From: Bacteroidetes bacterium 46-16
GTDB taxonomy: Bacteria; Bacteroidota; Bacteroidia; Chitinophagales; Chitinophagaceae
Assembly: GCA_001897835.1 (NCBI GenBank)
Contig: MKUN01000006.1
Location: forward strand, 10,118-74,117
DNA: 64,000 bases
Direction: 5' to 3'
Below the pieces are notes generated by a model. It had not been told where the DNA came from and made no database searches. It was given only the letters and a program-made list of their open reading frames with translations. Position 1 is the stretch's first letter. The number at the start of each line of letters is the position of its first letter. Shown here piece by piece: positions 1 through 8,310 of this stretch. The position numbers and the translations under genes were made by a program.

Positions 1-542
1 TGGCTCATTGCATCGGAGCGGTTGGGCGTAAGGCCTATGTGTATGGCATAGCCCGCTTCCGGTATCTTAAAATAATCTTTGGCCGGCATGCCTACAGGTG
101 CATCGGCAGGCAATATCATAATCCCTTCATGGCTTTTGCCCAGGCCTATCTCATCTTCCGCACATATCATCCCCTCACTGCGCTCACCACGTATCTTGGC
201 CTTTTTTATCAGGAACGCTTCCCCATCGGTAGGATGTACTGTAGCACCAACAGGAGCTACAACAACGCGCTGGCCTGCTGCTACATTGGGCGCACCGCAT
301 ACGATATGCAGGGCTTCGGCAGCACCGATATTCACCGTTGTAACACTTAATTTATCTGCATTAGGATGCTTTTCGCAGGTCAATACTTCACCGATCAGCA
401 GCCCTTCGAGGCCCCCCTTCACGCTTTCAGCCTTTTCCACTGCTTCCACTTCCAAACCTATGGACGTGAGGATATTACCCAATTCGGCCACAGGCAAGGC
501 TTCGGGCAGGTATTCCAATAACCAGCTATACGAAATGGTCAT
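1..542 (-). CDS. pheT: Phenylalanine--tRNA ligase beta subunit, N-terminal part (runs off window)
   Basis: The large subunit of the (alpha-beta)2 synthetase that charges tRNA-Phe in the cytoplasm. Only the first 180 codons are inside the window; the rest lies to the left of base 1. The reading frame begins MTISYSWLLEYLPE, the usual start of bacterial PheT, and the start ATG is at 540-542. It is followed by the EMAP-like tRNA-binding domain, with the family phrases CEKHPNADKL, HIVCGAPNV and GERSEGMICAEDE at about residues 45-125. The gene is transcribed away from dnaB, so the 420-base gap between them should carry both 5' regions. Identity is clear; nothing can be said about the catalytic half. 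Confidence 0.95.
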   Translation of the reverse strand, partial: MTISYSWLLEYLPEALPVAELGNILTSIGLEVEAVEKAESVKGGLEGLLIGEVLTCEKHPNADKLSVTTVNIGAAEALHIVCGAPNVAAGQRVVVAPVGATVHPTDGEAFLIKKAKIRGERSEGMICAEDEIGLGKSHEGIMILPADAPVGMPAKDYFKIPEAGYAIHIGLTPNRSDAMS

Positions 543-964
543 TTAATTCTATTGATTTTGCGCAAAGATAACCTATGATAATAGCAAATCGCATCCTTTT
601 TACGAAATGGGGGGCAAAGCATTTTTATCCACACGATTTGGGGATTACCTGTGTGTAGCCTGTTGATTGCAGTATAGGAATGTTTATACGAAGATGTACC
701 ATCTGGATAACGTAACTTTGCGGGGAATATTCAGGGGATAAAACTGTCAGTAACACGTGCAGGAGAAGATTATAATTATAAAGTCACCAAACTTTTGCGG
801 TTCAGTTTTTCCCGTTTACATTCGTTCACAAGCTGTGTTTTTAACCTTGTCTTAATGTTCCCATAACATTAAGGGAGTTTCCCCGAAACTTTGTAAAAAC
901 AATGTTACATGGCCTGCATCACACACAATATTAGGACTGATATATAACCTCGTTGAAGTAAAAA
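543..964. other. Divergent intergenic region between pheT and dnaB
   Basis: There is no credible gene in these 422 bases. They hold the 5' regions of both flanking genes. A TTG-N19-TACATTCG arrangement at 795-824 is the best promoter candidate for dnaB. A second box, TAACTTTG at 713-720, fits the -7 consensus but has no TTG at the right distance. No strong hairpin or repeat was seen. Confidence 0.6.
795..824 (+). promoter_or_regulatory. Candidate promoter of dnaB
   Basis: TTG at 795-797 is followed after 19 bases by TACATTCG at 817-824, one mismatch from the Bacteroidota -7 box TAnnTTTG. It would give a 5' untranslated region of roughly 130 bases. This is a pattern match only. Confidence 0.35.
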
Positions 965-2635
965 ATGGCTGTAAACATTAAGAAAGAGTTTGGTAATACC
1001 CGTAGCCGCAAACCCGACCTGACCACGCTGGTGTACGGAAAAATACCCCCCCAGGCGCCCGAATTAGAAGAAGCAGTTCTCGGTGCCGTAATGCTGGAAA
1101 AAGACAAACTTGCCGAAGTACTGGAGATCATACAGAGCGAAGAATGCTTTTATGTAGATGCCAACCAAAAGATATACGGGGCCATACGCCGCCTTTTTGA
1201 CAAGGGTATGCCGGTGGACCTGCTGACCGTAACGGAAGAGCTGCGCAAGAGCAATGAACTGGAAATAGTGGGCGGCGCTTATTACCTGACGCGCCTGACC
1301 ATGAGCGTGGTATCGAGTGCGCACGTAGAGGCCCATGCCCGTATCGTGATGGAAAAGTTCATACAACGCGAACTGATCCGTATCTCGGGAGAGGTGATCG
1401 GGAACGCTTACGAGGACAGCACCGATGTCTTTGACCTGCTGGACAAGGCGGAAAGCAACCTGTACGAGATAACTGATAAGCACCTGCGCAAGAACTTCAA
1501 AAGCCTTAAAGAAGTACTCGTAAAAACAGTACACGAGATAGAGGAAGCCAAGAACAAAAAGGACGACCTGACCGGGGTGCCATCAGGCTTTACGGCCCTC
1601 GATAAGCTCACATCGGGCTGGCAGAGGACCGACCTCATCATCCTGGCGGCACGCCCTGCCGTGGGTAAAACAGCCTTTTGTCTTAACCTGGCCATGAATG
1701 CGGCCATGATGCCTGAGCCCTTCCCCGTAGCCTTCTTCTCGCTGGAAATGGGTGCCGGGCAGCTGGTAAAAAGGATGCTGGCCGCGACGACCGAGGTAAG
1801 CATGGACGCCATCACCAAAGGGCGCATGCAGGAGCATGAGTTCATACAGATGACCCAGCGCATGAACAAGCTGGCATCGGCCCCGCTCTTCCTCGACGAC
1901 CAGGCGGCCCTCAATATCTTCGAGCTGCGGGCTAAAGCAAGAAGACTGAAACAAAAACATGACATTCAACTGATTATAATAGACTACCTGCAGTTGATGC
2001 AGGCCAGTATCGATAAAGGTGGCAACCGCGAACAGGAGATATCCAAGATATCGCGCGACCTGAAAGCACTGGCCAAGGAACTGGAAGTGCCGATCATAGC
2101 CCTGTCGCAACTGAACCGCTCGGTGGAGACCAGGAAGGAATCGAAAGTGCCCCAGTTGAGTGACCTTCGTGAGTCGGGCGCGATAGAACAGGATGCCGAT
2201 ATGGTCATGTTCCTGTACCGCCCCGAGTATTATGGCATCAATAACGACGAAATGGGGCAACCCATTGAGGGTGAGACCCATGTGCACATAGCCAAGCACC
2301 GTAACGGCAGCACCGATACGGTAAAAGTGCGCTTCATCAAAGAATACCAGAAATTCGTGGACCTGCCCGATAACGACTTCGGCGGCTTTGGCGGGGGCGG
2401 CAATTTTGGTGGTGGCGGAAGCGGAGGCGGCTTTAAGCCCTTTAACGACAACCCACAGGCGGGTATCCGCAAAGACCCCAGCGAATTCGGCGACTCAAAA
2501 CTGTTCATACAGGGCGGTTTCCAGACCCTGCAATCGAAGGCCAACAGCATGAACTGGGACGAGGAAGAGGGCAATGAACCGCCATTCAAAATGCCGCCCA
2601 ATACCGGCCCGTCAGATGAAGAACCACCATTTTAA
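965..2635 (+). CDS. dnaB: Replicative DNA helicase DnaB
   Basis: The hexameric 5'-3' helicase that unwinds DNA at the replication fork. The 556-residue product has the N-terminal primase-binding domain (about 25-130), a linker, and the RecA-like ATPase domain from about residue 195 (GVPSGFTALDKLTSGW). The P-loop reads ARPAVGKT with Lys235; IIIDYLQLM (Walker B) and LSQLNRSVETR...LRESGAIEQDAD (arginine finger region) are intact. It is longer than typical bacterial DnaB (about 450-500) because the last ~80 residues form a glycine-rich stretch (FGGFGGGGNFGGGG) and an acidic, proline-rich end. No intein. The ATG at 965 is preceded by A-rich sequence and no Shine-Dalgarno. A strong terminator follows. 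Confidence 0.97.
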   Translation: MAVNIKKEFGNTRSRKPDLTTLVYGKIPPQAPELEEAVLGAVMLEKDKLAEVLEIIQSEECFYVDANQKIYGAIRRLFDKGMPVDLLTVTEELRKSNELEIVGGAYYLTRLTMSVVSSAHVEAHARIVMEKFIQRELIRISGEVIGNAYEDSTDVFDLLDKAESNLYEITDKHLRKNFKSLKEVLVKTVHEIEEAKNKKDDLTGVPSGFTALDKLTSGWQRTDLIILAARPAVGKTAFCLNLAMNAAMMPEPFPVAFFSLEMGAGQLVKRMLAATTEVSMDAITKGRMQEHEFIQMTQRMNKLASAPLFLDDQAALNIFELRAKARRLKQKHDIQLIIIDYLQLMQASIDKGGNREQEISKISRDLKALAKELEVPIIALSQLNRSVETRKESKVPQLSDLRESGAIEQDADMVMFLYRPEYYGINNDEMGQPIEGETHVHIAKHRNGSTDTVKVRFIKEYQKFVDLPDNDFGGFGGGGNFGGGGSGGGFKPFNDNPQAGIRKDPSEFGDSKLFIQGGFQTLQSKANSMNWDEEEGNEPPFKMPPNTGPSDEEPPF

Positions 2636-2664
2636 ATAAGATGACTTACTAATTCGATATATAG

Positions 2665-2691
2665 GTCCCGCTGATAGGCGGGACTTTTTTT
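2665..2691 (+). terminator. Rho-independent terminator of dnaB
   Basis: Stem GTCCCGC (2665-2671) pairs with GCGGGAC (2678-2684) across a six-base loop and is followed by seven T. It lies 30 bases after the dnaB stop. Confidence 0.9.
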
Positions 2692-2729
2692 GCCTGCTCT
2701 AAATCATCTATTCTCCCATAGCTTTTTTG

Positions 2730-2737
2730 TAACTTTG
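2730..2737 (+). promoter_or_regulatory. Candidate -7 box of the cysteine desulfurase gene
   Basis: TAACTTTG matches TAnnTTTG exactly and lies 24 bases before the chosen start codon, just after the dnaB terminator. A clear -33 TTG at standard spacing was not found, and the preceding T-run belongs to other sequence. Its position argues that the frame extending upstream to 2690 is not translated. Confidence 0.45.
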
Positions 2738-2761
2738 CAAAAATTAAAAAATAGCTCATCA

Positions 2762-3892
2762 ATGTCCCGTATCTATTTAGATAATGCAGCTACTACAGCG
2801 CTCGACCCTGAAGTATTGGAAGCCATGATGCCCTTCCTTACCGAAAAGTTCGGCAACCCCTCATCGGTATATTCCTATGGCCGCGAGACCAAGATGGCCA
2901 TAGAGCAGGCACGCAAAACGGTAGCCCGCATATTGAATGCCAACCCGGGCGAGATATTCTTTACATCGGGCGGTACGGAGAGCAGCAATACGGCTATCAA
3001 TGCATCGGTGCACGACCTGGGCTGCAAGCACATCATCACATCGCCCATAGAGCACCATGCCACCCTGCATACCGTAGAATATATGGCCAATAGCGGGCAG
3101 GCAAAGCTGAGCTATGTAAAACTTACCCCCGAGGGGCATATAGACCTGCAGGACCTTGAAGAACTGCTGAAGCATAATGAGAAAACGCTGGTGACCCTGA
3201 TGCATGCCAATAACGAGATAGGTAACCTGCTGAAGATAAAAGCCGTGAGCGAGCTGTGCCAGAAGTATGATGCCATCTTCCACAGCGATACGGTGCAGAC
3301 CGTAGGGCACTACCCCATCGACCTGAAGAACATACAGATACACTTCATCAGTGCAGCCGGCCATAAGTTCCATGGCCCCAAAGGCGTGGGTATACTCTAT
3401 GTGAACGAGAACATCAACATCAAGCCCTTCATCAATGGTGGTGCACAGGAGCGCAATATGCGCGCAGGCACCGAAAACCTGTACGGTATCGTGGGCTTTG
3501 CCAAAGCGCTTGAAATGGCCACCGAACGCTATGAGCAGGACAGTGCTTATATCAAAGACCTGAAACAATACATGGCCCAAAAGCTGCAGCAGGAATTCCC
3601 GGCAGTGACCTTTAATGGCGATGCCAATGGCAGCAGTCTATACACTGTGCTCAATGCATCATTCCCTAAAACAGACAAGTCGGACATGCTGCTCTTTAAC
3701 CTCGATATGGCAGGCATATGCGTGAGCGGCGGCAGCGCCTGTACCAGCGGCGCCAGCAGTGTGAGCCATGTGATCAAGGCCCTGTACAACGGGCAATCGG
3801 AAAACATGGTACCGATACGCTTCTCCTTTTGCAGGCACAATACCAAAGAGGAGATAGACAGTGTAGTGGAAAAATTAAAGGGCCTGGTGTAA
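2762..3892 (+). CDS. Cysteine desulfurase, NifS/IscS family
   Basis: A PLP enzyme that takes sulfur from L-cysteine, giving alanine and an enzyme persulfide for Fe-S cluster or thio-nucleoside synthesis. The 376-residue product starts MSRIYLDNAATT, the classic N-terminus; the same frame is open to an ATG at 2690 but that extension lacks homology and overlaps the promoter box. The PLP lysine is K202 in GHKFHGPKG. The persulfide cysteine is C327 in GGSACTSGASSVSHV, an extended loop like the NifS/IscS group rather than the SufS group. No iscU, iscA or iscR lies beside it, so its partner cannot be read from context. IscS versus NifS cannot be settled from sequence alone. Confidence 0.92.
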   Translation: MSRIYLDNAATTALDPEVLEAMMPFLTEKFGNPSSVYSYGRETKMAIEQARKTVARILNANPGEIFFTSGGTESSNTAINASVHDLGCKHIITSPIEHHATLHTVEYMANSGQAKLSYVKLTPEGHIDLQDLEELLKHNEKTLVTLMHANNEIGNLLKIKAVSELCQKYDAIFHSDTVQTVGHYPIDLKNIQIHFISAAGHKFHGPKGVGILYVNENINIKPFINGGAQERNMRAGTENLYGIVGFAKALEMATERYEQDSAYIKDLKQYMAQKLQQEFPAVTFNGDANGSSLYTVLNASFPKTDKSDMLLFNLDMAGICVSGGSACTSGASSVSHVIKALYNGQSENMVPIRFSFCRHNTKEEIDSVVEKLKGLV

Positions 3893-3978
3893 GCCGTCCA
3901 TTGCGATTTTGACACTTTTCTTACAATAAGCGCAGTGCTTGTGCTGTACCTTAGCTTCTGTTAAACCAAACCCGATAA

Positions 3979-5604
3979 ATGCAAAAGCTAAGTTACCTCC
4001 TGTTGCTGATTTTCAGTTCTATCTATTGCCGGGCACAAACGGCCCCGTACCTGGTTAAGGATATCACCGTGGGTGCACAGGGAGATTTCATGCGCGATGG
4101 TGTCGACCTCAATGGCAAATTACTGTTCACCTACGGCGATCAACTCTGGATCACGGACGGTACAGAACCCAATACGGTATTCTTAAAAGCATTCTCATCT
4201 ATGAGCAACACACTTGTGGTCATGAGCGGCAAGGCCTATTTCGTTGCCGATGATTCGGTGCACGGCAATGAGCTATGGAGTACAGATGGCACTGCCTCGG
4301 GCACTGTAATGGTTAAAGACATCAACCCTAATGGGCGTGGGATAAAGGCGCAATGGGGAGAGGGCTCCCCTTTATGCCTGATGGACGGTAAGCTGTATTT
4401 CGCTGCCGATGATGGCGTACATGGCTTTGAGCCCTGGTATAGCGATGGAACAGCAAATGGAACACAGATGCTAAAAGACATCAATATCTCCGTTAGTAGT
4501 ATAGATACCTTTTTGATGAACATAGCCACTGTTAACGATGCTATATACTTTACAGCTAATAATGGTATCAGCGGACAAGAGCTATGGACTTCCGACGGTA
4601 CGCCTGCCGGCACACATTTGGTACGCGACCTCGATAATGACTCCAGCGGGGTGGGACCATATAAATTCATGCCTTATGCTAATAGACTAGTCTTCCTTAA
4701 ATATTATAATAACACGGCATCAGATACTGCATATATAACTGATGGAACGTTTATCGGAACACAGCCAATAGGGCCTGTCGAGATTGACTTCCCTCAACTT
4801 AATGACCATGCAATACGCGGTGACAGACTCTATTTTCTATGCACACCATCCTATGCCGGGCCATCTAAATTATATCGCACAGACGGTGTCAGTATTACAG
4901 CCATAGATACAACCTGGATACAAACGCCGAGTATGGTAGACAAGCGCGGATTTTCCAGTTCTTTCATTAATTTCAATGAATTACTTTTTTATTCCGGTAA
5001 AGCCTTGAGTGTACCCAGTATTTTAGGCATACGGGAAAATGAAGGCTACGCTACAGGATTTCAAATGCCATACGTCGGTCCCGACACGGCATCGTCTTAC
5101 CTGCCAACATCACTAACGCCGTTTGGGAGTAAAATATATTTTCGATATGCTAAACACCAGGCCGATATATGGATGACAAATAGCCTTACAACCCAAAAAA
5201 TAGCTTATCCTGACGACGACGTAACGCTAAACCTCTATATACCCATATTGCTACGCTGCCCCATGGTCCAGGTTGGTAATTCATTATATTTCACCGGCTA
5301 TTACAAAACAGATATTGGTCCTGAGCTGTATAAGATAGACCTGTTCCCGGCCAATGTTACACCAAACCAAGCCACAAAAACGGAGCTTAATATCTATCCC
5401 AACCCAGCCAGGGATATTCTCAATATCGATGGTACCGGCAGCTTAACTATTTATGATCTTTTGGGGCGCTGTGTCCATTCAGAAAACTTAGCCGCAAATG
5501 GTCATGCCCTGCTAAATATCAGCCTGTGGCCTTCCGGGATGTATACAGTGATAAACATGGACAGCAGCAGAAGCCGGTCGTACCGTAAATTTGTAAAGGA
5601 ATAA
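3979..5604 (+). CDS. T9SS-exported ELWxxDGT-repeat protein
   Basis: A predicted surface or secreted protein of unknown ligand. A signal peptide (MQKLSYLLLLIFSSIYCRAQ) is followed by at least five ELWxTDGTxxGT-type repeats, e.g. ELWSTDGTASGTVMVKDI and ELWTSDGTPAGTHLVRDL. These repeats are common in large bacterial surface proteins and probably build a beta-propeller. The last ~80 residues, from IYPNPARDILNI to YRKFVKE, are a T9SS type A sorting domain. The 541 residues stand alone: a new gene begins on the other strand 2 bases after the stop. The second half is poorer in recognisable repeats and looks more A/T-rich. Molecular function unknown. Confidence 0.88.
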   Translation: MQKLSYLLLLIFSSIYCRAQTAPYLVKDITVGAQGDFMRDGVDLNGKLLFTYGDQLWITDGTEPNTVFLKAFSSMSNTLVVMSGKAYFVADDSVHGNELWSTDGTASGTVMVKDINPNGRGIKAQWGEGSPLCLMDGKLYFAADDGVHGFEPWYSDGTANGTQMLKDINISVSSIDTFLMNIATVNDAIYFTANNGISGQELWTSDGTPAGTHLVRDLDNDSSGVGPYKFMPYANRLVFLKYYNNTASDTAYITDGTFIGTQPIGPVEIDFPQLNDHAIRGDRLYFLCTPSYAGPSKLYRTDGVSITAIDTTWIQTPSMVDKRGFSSSFINFNELLFYSGKALSVPSILGIRENEGYATGFQMPYVGPDTASSYLPTSLTPFGSKIYFRYAKHQADIWMTNSLTTQKIAYPDDDVTLNLYIPILLRCPMVQVGNSLYFTGYYKTDIGPELYKIDLFPANVTPNQATKTELNIYPNPARDILNIDGTGSLTIYDLLGRCVHSENLAANGHALLNISLWPSGMYTVINMDSSRSRSYRKFVKE

Positions 5605-5606
5605 TA

Positions 5607-5867
5607 TTACTTGTAAGTACAGGTAAAGCTCTGCCCGCTGTTATTGAGTACAGCGCTCATCTGCATCTCGCATTTGTTCTGTGCATTGCTGGCATTGGCA
5701 TCGGTAATGGTAAATACCCTGACCGGGTTATTCACCGCATTGCCCGTGGTAAGATATTGATTGACCGTACAAGTGCAAACATAGCTATTCGAAGTGGTCT
5801 TGTGGCAACTCGCCAGGATAGCCATTAAAGCCATGCAGGATACAGAAAGTGTAACTATTTTCTTCAT
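5607..5867 (-). CDS. Small four-cysteine lipoprotein
   Basis: A protein of 86 residues with a lipoprotein signal (MKKIVTLSVSCMALMAILASC; lipobox LASC), so likely lipidated and membrane-anchored. The mature part carries YVCTC, then AQNKC, then a last cysteine near the end (FTC). The same pattern occurs in the next gene upstream (5887-6162) and at 37468-37680. The even number of cysteines suggests two disulfides outside the cytoplasm. It starts 19 bases after the stop of the upstream paralogue, so the pair is probably one transcript. No function is recognised. Confidence 0.75.
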   Translation of the reverse strand: MKKIVTLSVSCMALMAILASCHKTTSNSYVCTCTVNQYLTTGNAVNNPVRVFTITDANASNAQNKCEMQMSAVLNNSGQSFTCTYK

Positions 5868-5886
5868 ACGGTTTTATTAAGCATTA

Positions 5887-6162
5887 TTATTCGAAGCGGC
5901 AATATACCGACTGGTATAAGGTATGGCCGGGATCGGGGTTGGTATTGTTGGCCTCCTGGTTACAGGCATTTTGTGCGGCCACATAGGTACTGGTAACGGT
6001 AAAAGTATATGGTATGGTATCGGTGGTTACGTTCCCTCTTTTGTATATATAGTTGCAATAGCAGGTATATGCCTTTACGGTATGGTCGGTGCTTTTAACG
6101 CAGGAAAATATAGTAATGCAACCTATTACTGCCAGCAGGCTTAATATCAGTATCTTCTTCAT
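5887..6162 (-). CDS. Small four-cysteine lipoprotein (paralogue)
   Basis: A protein of 91 residues with signal MKKILILSLLAVIGCITIFSC (lipobox IFSC). The mature part has YTCYC, AQNAC and a final VYC, matching the spacing of its neighbour, from which it has otherwise diverged. It is first of the tandem pair and lies 60 bases downstream of a tiny membrane-protein gene on the same strand. The pairing suggests local duplication. No function is recognised. Confidence 0.75.
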   Translation of the reverse strand: MKKILILSLLAVIGCITIFSCVKSTDHTVKAYTCYCNYIYKRGNVTTDTIPYTFTVTSTYVAAQNACNQEANNTNPDPGHTLYQSVYCRFE

Positions 6163-6222
6163 GAGGTATAAAAATAAACAGAAAATCGTAAAATCACCTA
6201 ATCCTTATTACAATTCTTTGCC

Positions 6223-6366
6223 CTAGCCTTCGGCCTCGGTATGGTCCTCCGCCTTAGCCGGGGCCGATTTGTGCACAACGAACCATATCCATCCGGCAGC
6301 AAGGAACAATACAATAAGTACCACCAGCCATAAAGGCATTTTTTTCTTCATTTCGGGTGATGCCAT
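6223..6366 (-). CDS. Small single-span membrane protein, 47 residues
   Basis: This short frame reads MASPEMKKKMPLWLVVLIVL, then FLAAGWIWFVV, then a charged end (HKSAPAKAEDHTEAEG). It has a lysine-rich start, one clear transmembrane helix (about residues 11-31) and a hydrophilic tail. This is a typical small membrane protein, not random sequence. Translation could also begin at Met6. Upstream on the same strand is a near-consensus promoter (TTG, 19 bases, TAGCTTTA), which would leave a very short leader. It may be co-transcribed with the two lipoproteins downstream. Function unknown. Confidence 0.55.
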   Translation of the reverse strand: MASPEMKKKMPLWLVVLIVLFLAAGWIWFVVHKSAPAKAEDHTEAEG

Positions 6367-6451
6367 AGCAAAATTTTGGCATAAAGCTATAAAATATGCT
6401 CATCTGTGCAATATATGAGCTGTTTTGGCAAAACATACTGATAGAGCGGAT

Positions 6452-6484
6452 ATAAAAAAAACGTCCCCGCTAAAAAGCGGGGAC
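6452..6484 (-). terminator. Terminator of the Bax-inhibitor-1 family gene
   Basis: GTCCCCGC (6463-6470) pairs with GCGGGGAC (6477-6484). On the minus strand the hairpin is followed by a run of T (A-run at 6453-6461 on the plus strand). It lies just beyond the stop at 6519. Confidence 0.88.
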
Positions 6485-6518
6485 CTGGTGTAAGTAAGAG
6501 GCACAACTTACGGTTTTC

Positions 6519-7268
6519 TTATTTTCTTCTGCCAAACAAACGAAGCAGGAACAGGAACAGGTTAATAAAATCGAGGTAGAGCGTCAGGGCGCCCAGTATT
6601 GATATCTTTTTAGTTTCTTCGATAGCAGTACCATCCATTGAGATGCCTTCACCAATGCGCTTCAGCTTCTGCACATCATAGGCGGTGAGGCCAGTAAATA
6701 CCGCAACGCCTATTACACTGATGAGGTAATCCATCATAGCGCTGCCCAGGAACATATTAATGATCATGGCCACGATGATACCGATAAGCCCCATGGTCAT
6801 TATGCGGCCAAAGGATGTAAGGTCCTTATCGGTTGTATAACCCATAAAAGCCATAATGCCGAACATAGCCGAGGCGGAAGCAAAACAGCCAATTACCGAG
6901 GAACCAACATATTGCAGTAATATGAAACTAAAGCTAATGCCCGTAATAGCGGCATACAATATGAACAGTACCGTAAGCGCCGAAGAGGAAAGCCTGCTGT
7001 AGCCAAATGACATGAGCAGTACAAAACCAATGGGGGCGAACATTGTGATCATACCCAAACCACTAAGGCTGTAACCTCGGCTGGTCTCTACCACTAATAA
7101 TGAAAGCAGGGAAGGCGTAGTAGCAAATAAATAGGCGAATACAGCAGATATCGCCAGTGCGGCGAACATCCACATAAATACATTAGCCATAAACTTTTTG
7201 GGTACTGCACGAGCACCCGACTCAATCACCGTATAGTCACTGAATTGCTGCGAATTGTAATTGTCCAT
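6519..7268 (-). CDS. Bax inhibitor-1 / YccA family membrane protein
   Basis: A protein of 249 residues with seven predicted membrane helices, belonging to the BI-1/TMBIM family (pH-sensitive calcium leak channels in studied members; the bacterial role is mostly unclear, with YccA linked to FtsH). Typical phrases are YDVQKLKRIGEG and the final LTLYLDFINLFLFLLRLFGRRK. The start ATG at 7266-7268 has an AAGGAG seven bases upstream, unusual in this window. A strong terminator follows. It stands as a single gene. Confidence 0.93.
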   Translation of the reverse strand: MDNYNSQQFSDYTVIESGARAVPKKFMANVFMWMFAALAISAVFAYLFATTPSLLSLLVVETSRGYSLSGLGMITMFAPIGFVLLMSFGYSRLSSSALTVLFILYAAITGISFSFILLQYVGSSVIGCFASASAMFGIMAFMGYTTDKDLTSFGRIMTMGLIGIIVAMIINMFLGSAMMDYLISVIGVAVFTGLTAYDVQKLKRIGEGISMDGTAIEETKKISILGALTLYLDFINLFLFLLRLFGRRK

Positions 7269-7405
7269 TCTGAATCTCCTTAAATAATTTTAGTAAAATT
7301 AAAACTTAAAAAACAATATTCCACATAAAAAAGAGTGAAAATTGCTGCCCGGCCCCTTAAAATGCTTTCTTTATAAATTATATGCTTAATCTTTTCAGGA
7401 TAACA

Positions 7406-7413
7406 TACCTTTG
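7406..7413 (+). promoter_or_regulatory. Candidate -7 box of the FkbM methyltransferase gene
   Basis: TACCTTTG is an exact match to TAnnTTTG and lies about 80 bases before the start codon. The -33 position holds TTA rather than TTG. Confidence 0.45.
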
Positions 7414-7490
7414 CAGGCTAAAATTAACGGCATGGCCCCGGTTCCCGATAGCCTATTGGCCCGTTTCTTTTTTTGACTTTTAAACAGGAA

Positions 7491-8207
7491 ATGAAAGCGT
7501 TTATCAAAAAACTGGTAAAAAAAATACCGATCGCCTTTACCCGAAACCAGCAGTACGACAAGCAGACCTTAAAGATCATTCAAAAGGTTTGCCAGCCCGG
7601 CAGCAATTGTATCGACATAGGTGCACACAAGGGCGAAGTACTGGACCAGATGCTGAAATATGCCCCCGGCGGTACGCATTATGCTTTCGAGCCTATCCCT
7701 GATCTTTATGAGCAGCTCAAGAAAAAGTATTCGGGTACACGCTGCGTGATATCACCCATAGCTTTAAGCAATAAAAAAGGTACTTCCTCCTTCAACTATG
7801 TAATAAGCAATCCATCTTACAGCGGCCTTGTAAAAAGGAAATATGACCGGGAAGGCGAAAAAGACACCCAGATAGAAGTACATACCGACCTGCTGGATGA
7901 AGTATTGCCTGCCGGCTACAAACCTACACTGGTAAAGATAGATGTGGAAGGCGGCGAGCTGCTGGTTATGGAAGGCGCCCGTAAAACGCTGGAACAATAT
8001 AAACCGGTGATCATCTTCGAACATGGCCTGGGTGCATCAGATTTTTACGGCTCCACACCTGAAAAAGTATTTAGCCTCCTAAGCGACTGCGGGCTGAAGG
8101 TATCACGCATGATCGATTGGCTGAATGGGAAAAGTCCACTGGGCAAAGAGCAGTTTTGTGATATATACCGCCGCAATTCGGACTATTATTTTATAGGACA
8201 TCCTTAG
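7491..8207 (+). CDS. FkbM-family SAM-dependent methyltransferase
   Basis: A Rossmann-fold O-methyltransferase of the FkbM family (238 residues); members methylate hydroxyls of polyketides, sugars or glycans. The SAM-binding motif is CIDIGAHKGEV near residue 45, the acidic motif YAFEPIPD follows, and KIDVEGGELLVMEGA is the family hallmark. The frame opens with a TTG at 7473, but the ATG at 7491 is the better start. It stands alone between a promoter-like box and a terminator, so its substrate cannot be inferred from neighbours. Confidence 0.88.
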   Translation: MKAFIKKLVKKIPIAFTRNQQYDKQTLKIIQKVCQPGSNCIDIGAHKGEVLDQMLKYAPGGTHYAFEPIPDLYEQLKKKYSGTRCVISPIALSNKKGTSSFNYVISNPSYSGLVKRKYDREGEKDTQIEVHTDLLDEVLPAGYKPTLVKIDVEGGELLVMEGARKTLEQYKPVIIFEHGLGASDFYGSTPEKVFSLLSDCGLKVSRMIDWLNGKSPLGKEQFCDIYRRNSDYYFIGHP

Positions 8208-8235
8208 CTGGTATAATTTTTACAGGTTCAAAGAG

Positions 8236-8257
8236 CAGGTTCAAAACCTGTTTTTTT
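8236..8257 (+). terminator. Terminator of the FkbM gene
   Basis: CAGGTT (8236-8241) pairs with AACCTG (8245-8250), followed by seven T. The hairpin is short but well placed, 28 bases after the stop. Confidence 0.75.
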
Positions 8258-8270
8258 ATTTTTCAATAAA

Positions 8271-8292
8271 TTTATTAGGTTTGTCTAATTAA
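8271..8292. promoter_or_regulatory. Candidate metal-regulator operator before the Nramp gene
   Basis: ATTAG (8274-8278) and CTAAT (8285-8289) form an inverted repeat, extendable to TTTATTAG / CTAATTAA, centred about 30 bases before the start codon. TTAGG...CTAA half-sites resemble operators of the DtxR/MntR family, which control Nramp transporters in many bacteria. No regulator gene is nearby, so this is an inference from pattern and position. Confidence 0.4.
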
Positions 8293-8310
8293 TATTTTTA
8301 GCTTTACAAA

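Noticed and set aside
713-720. TAACTTTG as the dnaB promoter -7 box
   Set aside because: Matches the box but has no TTG at 19-21 bases and lies about 245 bases from the gene; the element at 795-824 is better.
6254-6436. A 60-codon minus-strand frame in the same gap as the tiny membrane protein
   Set aside because: It overlaps the 47-residue frame in another phase and has no hydrophobic or conserved pattern; the 47-residue frame is the convincing one.
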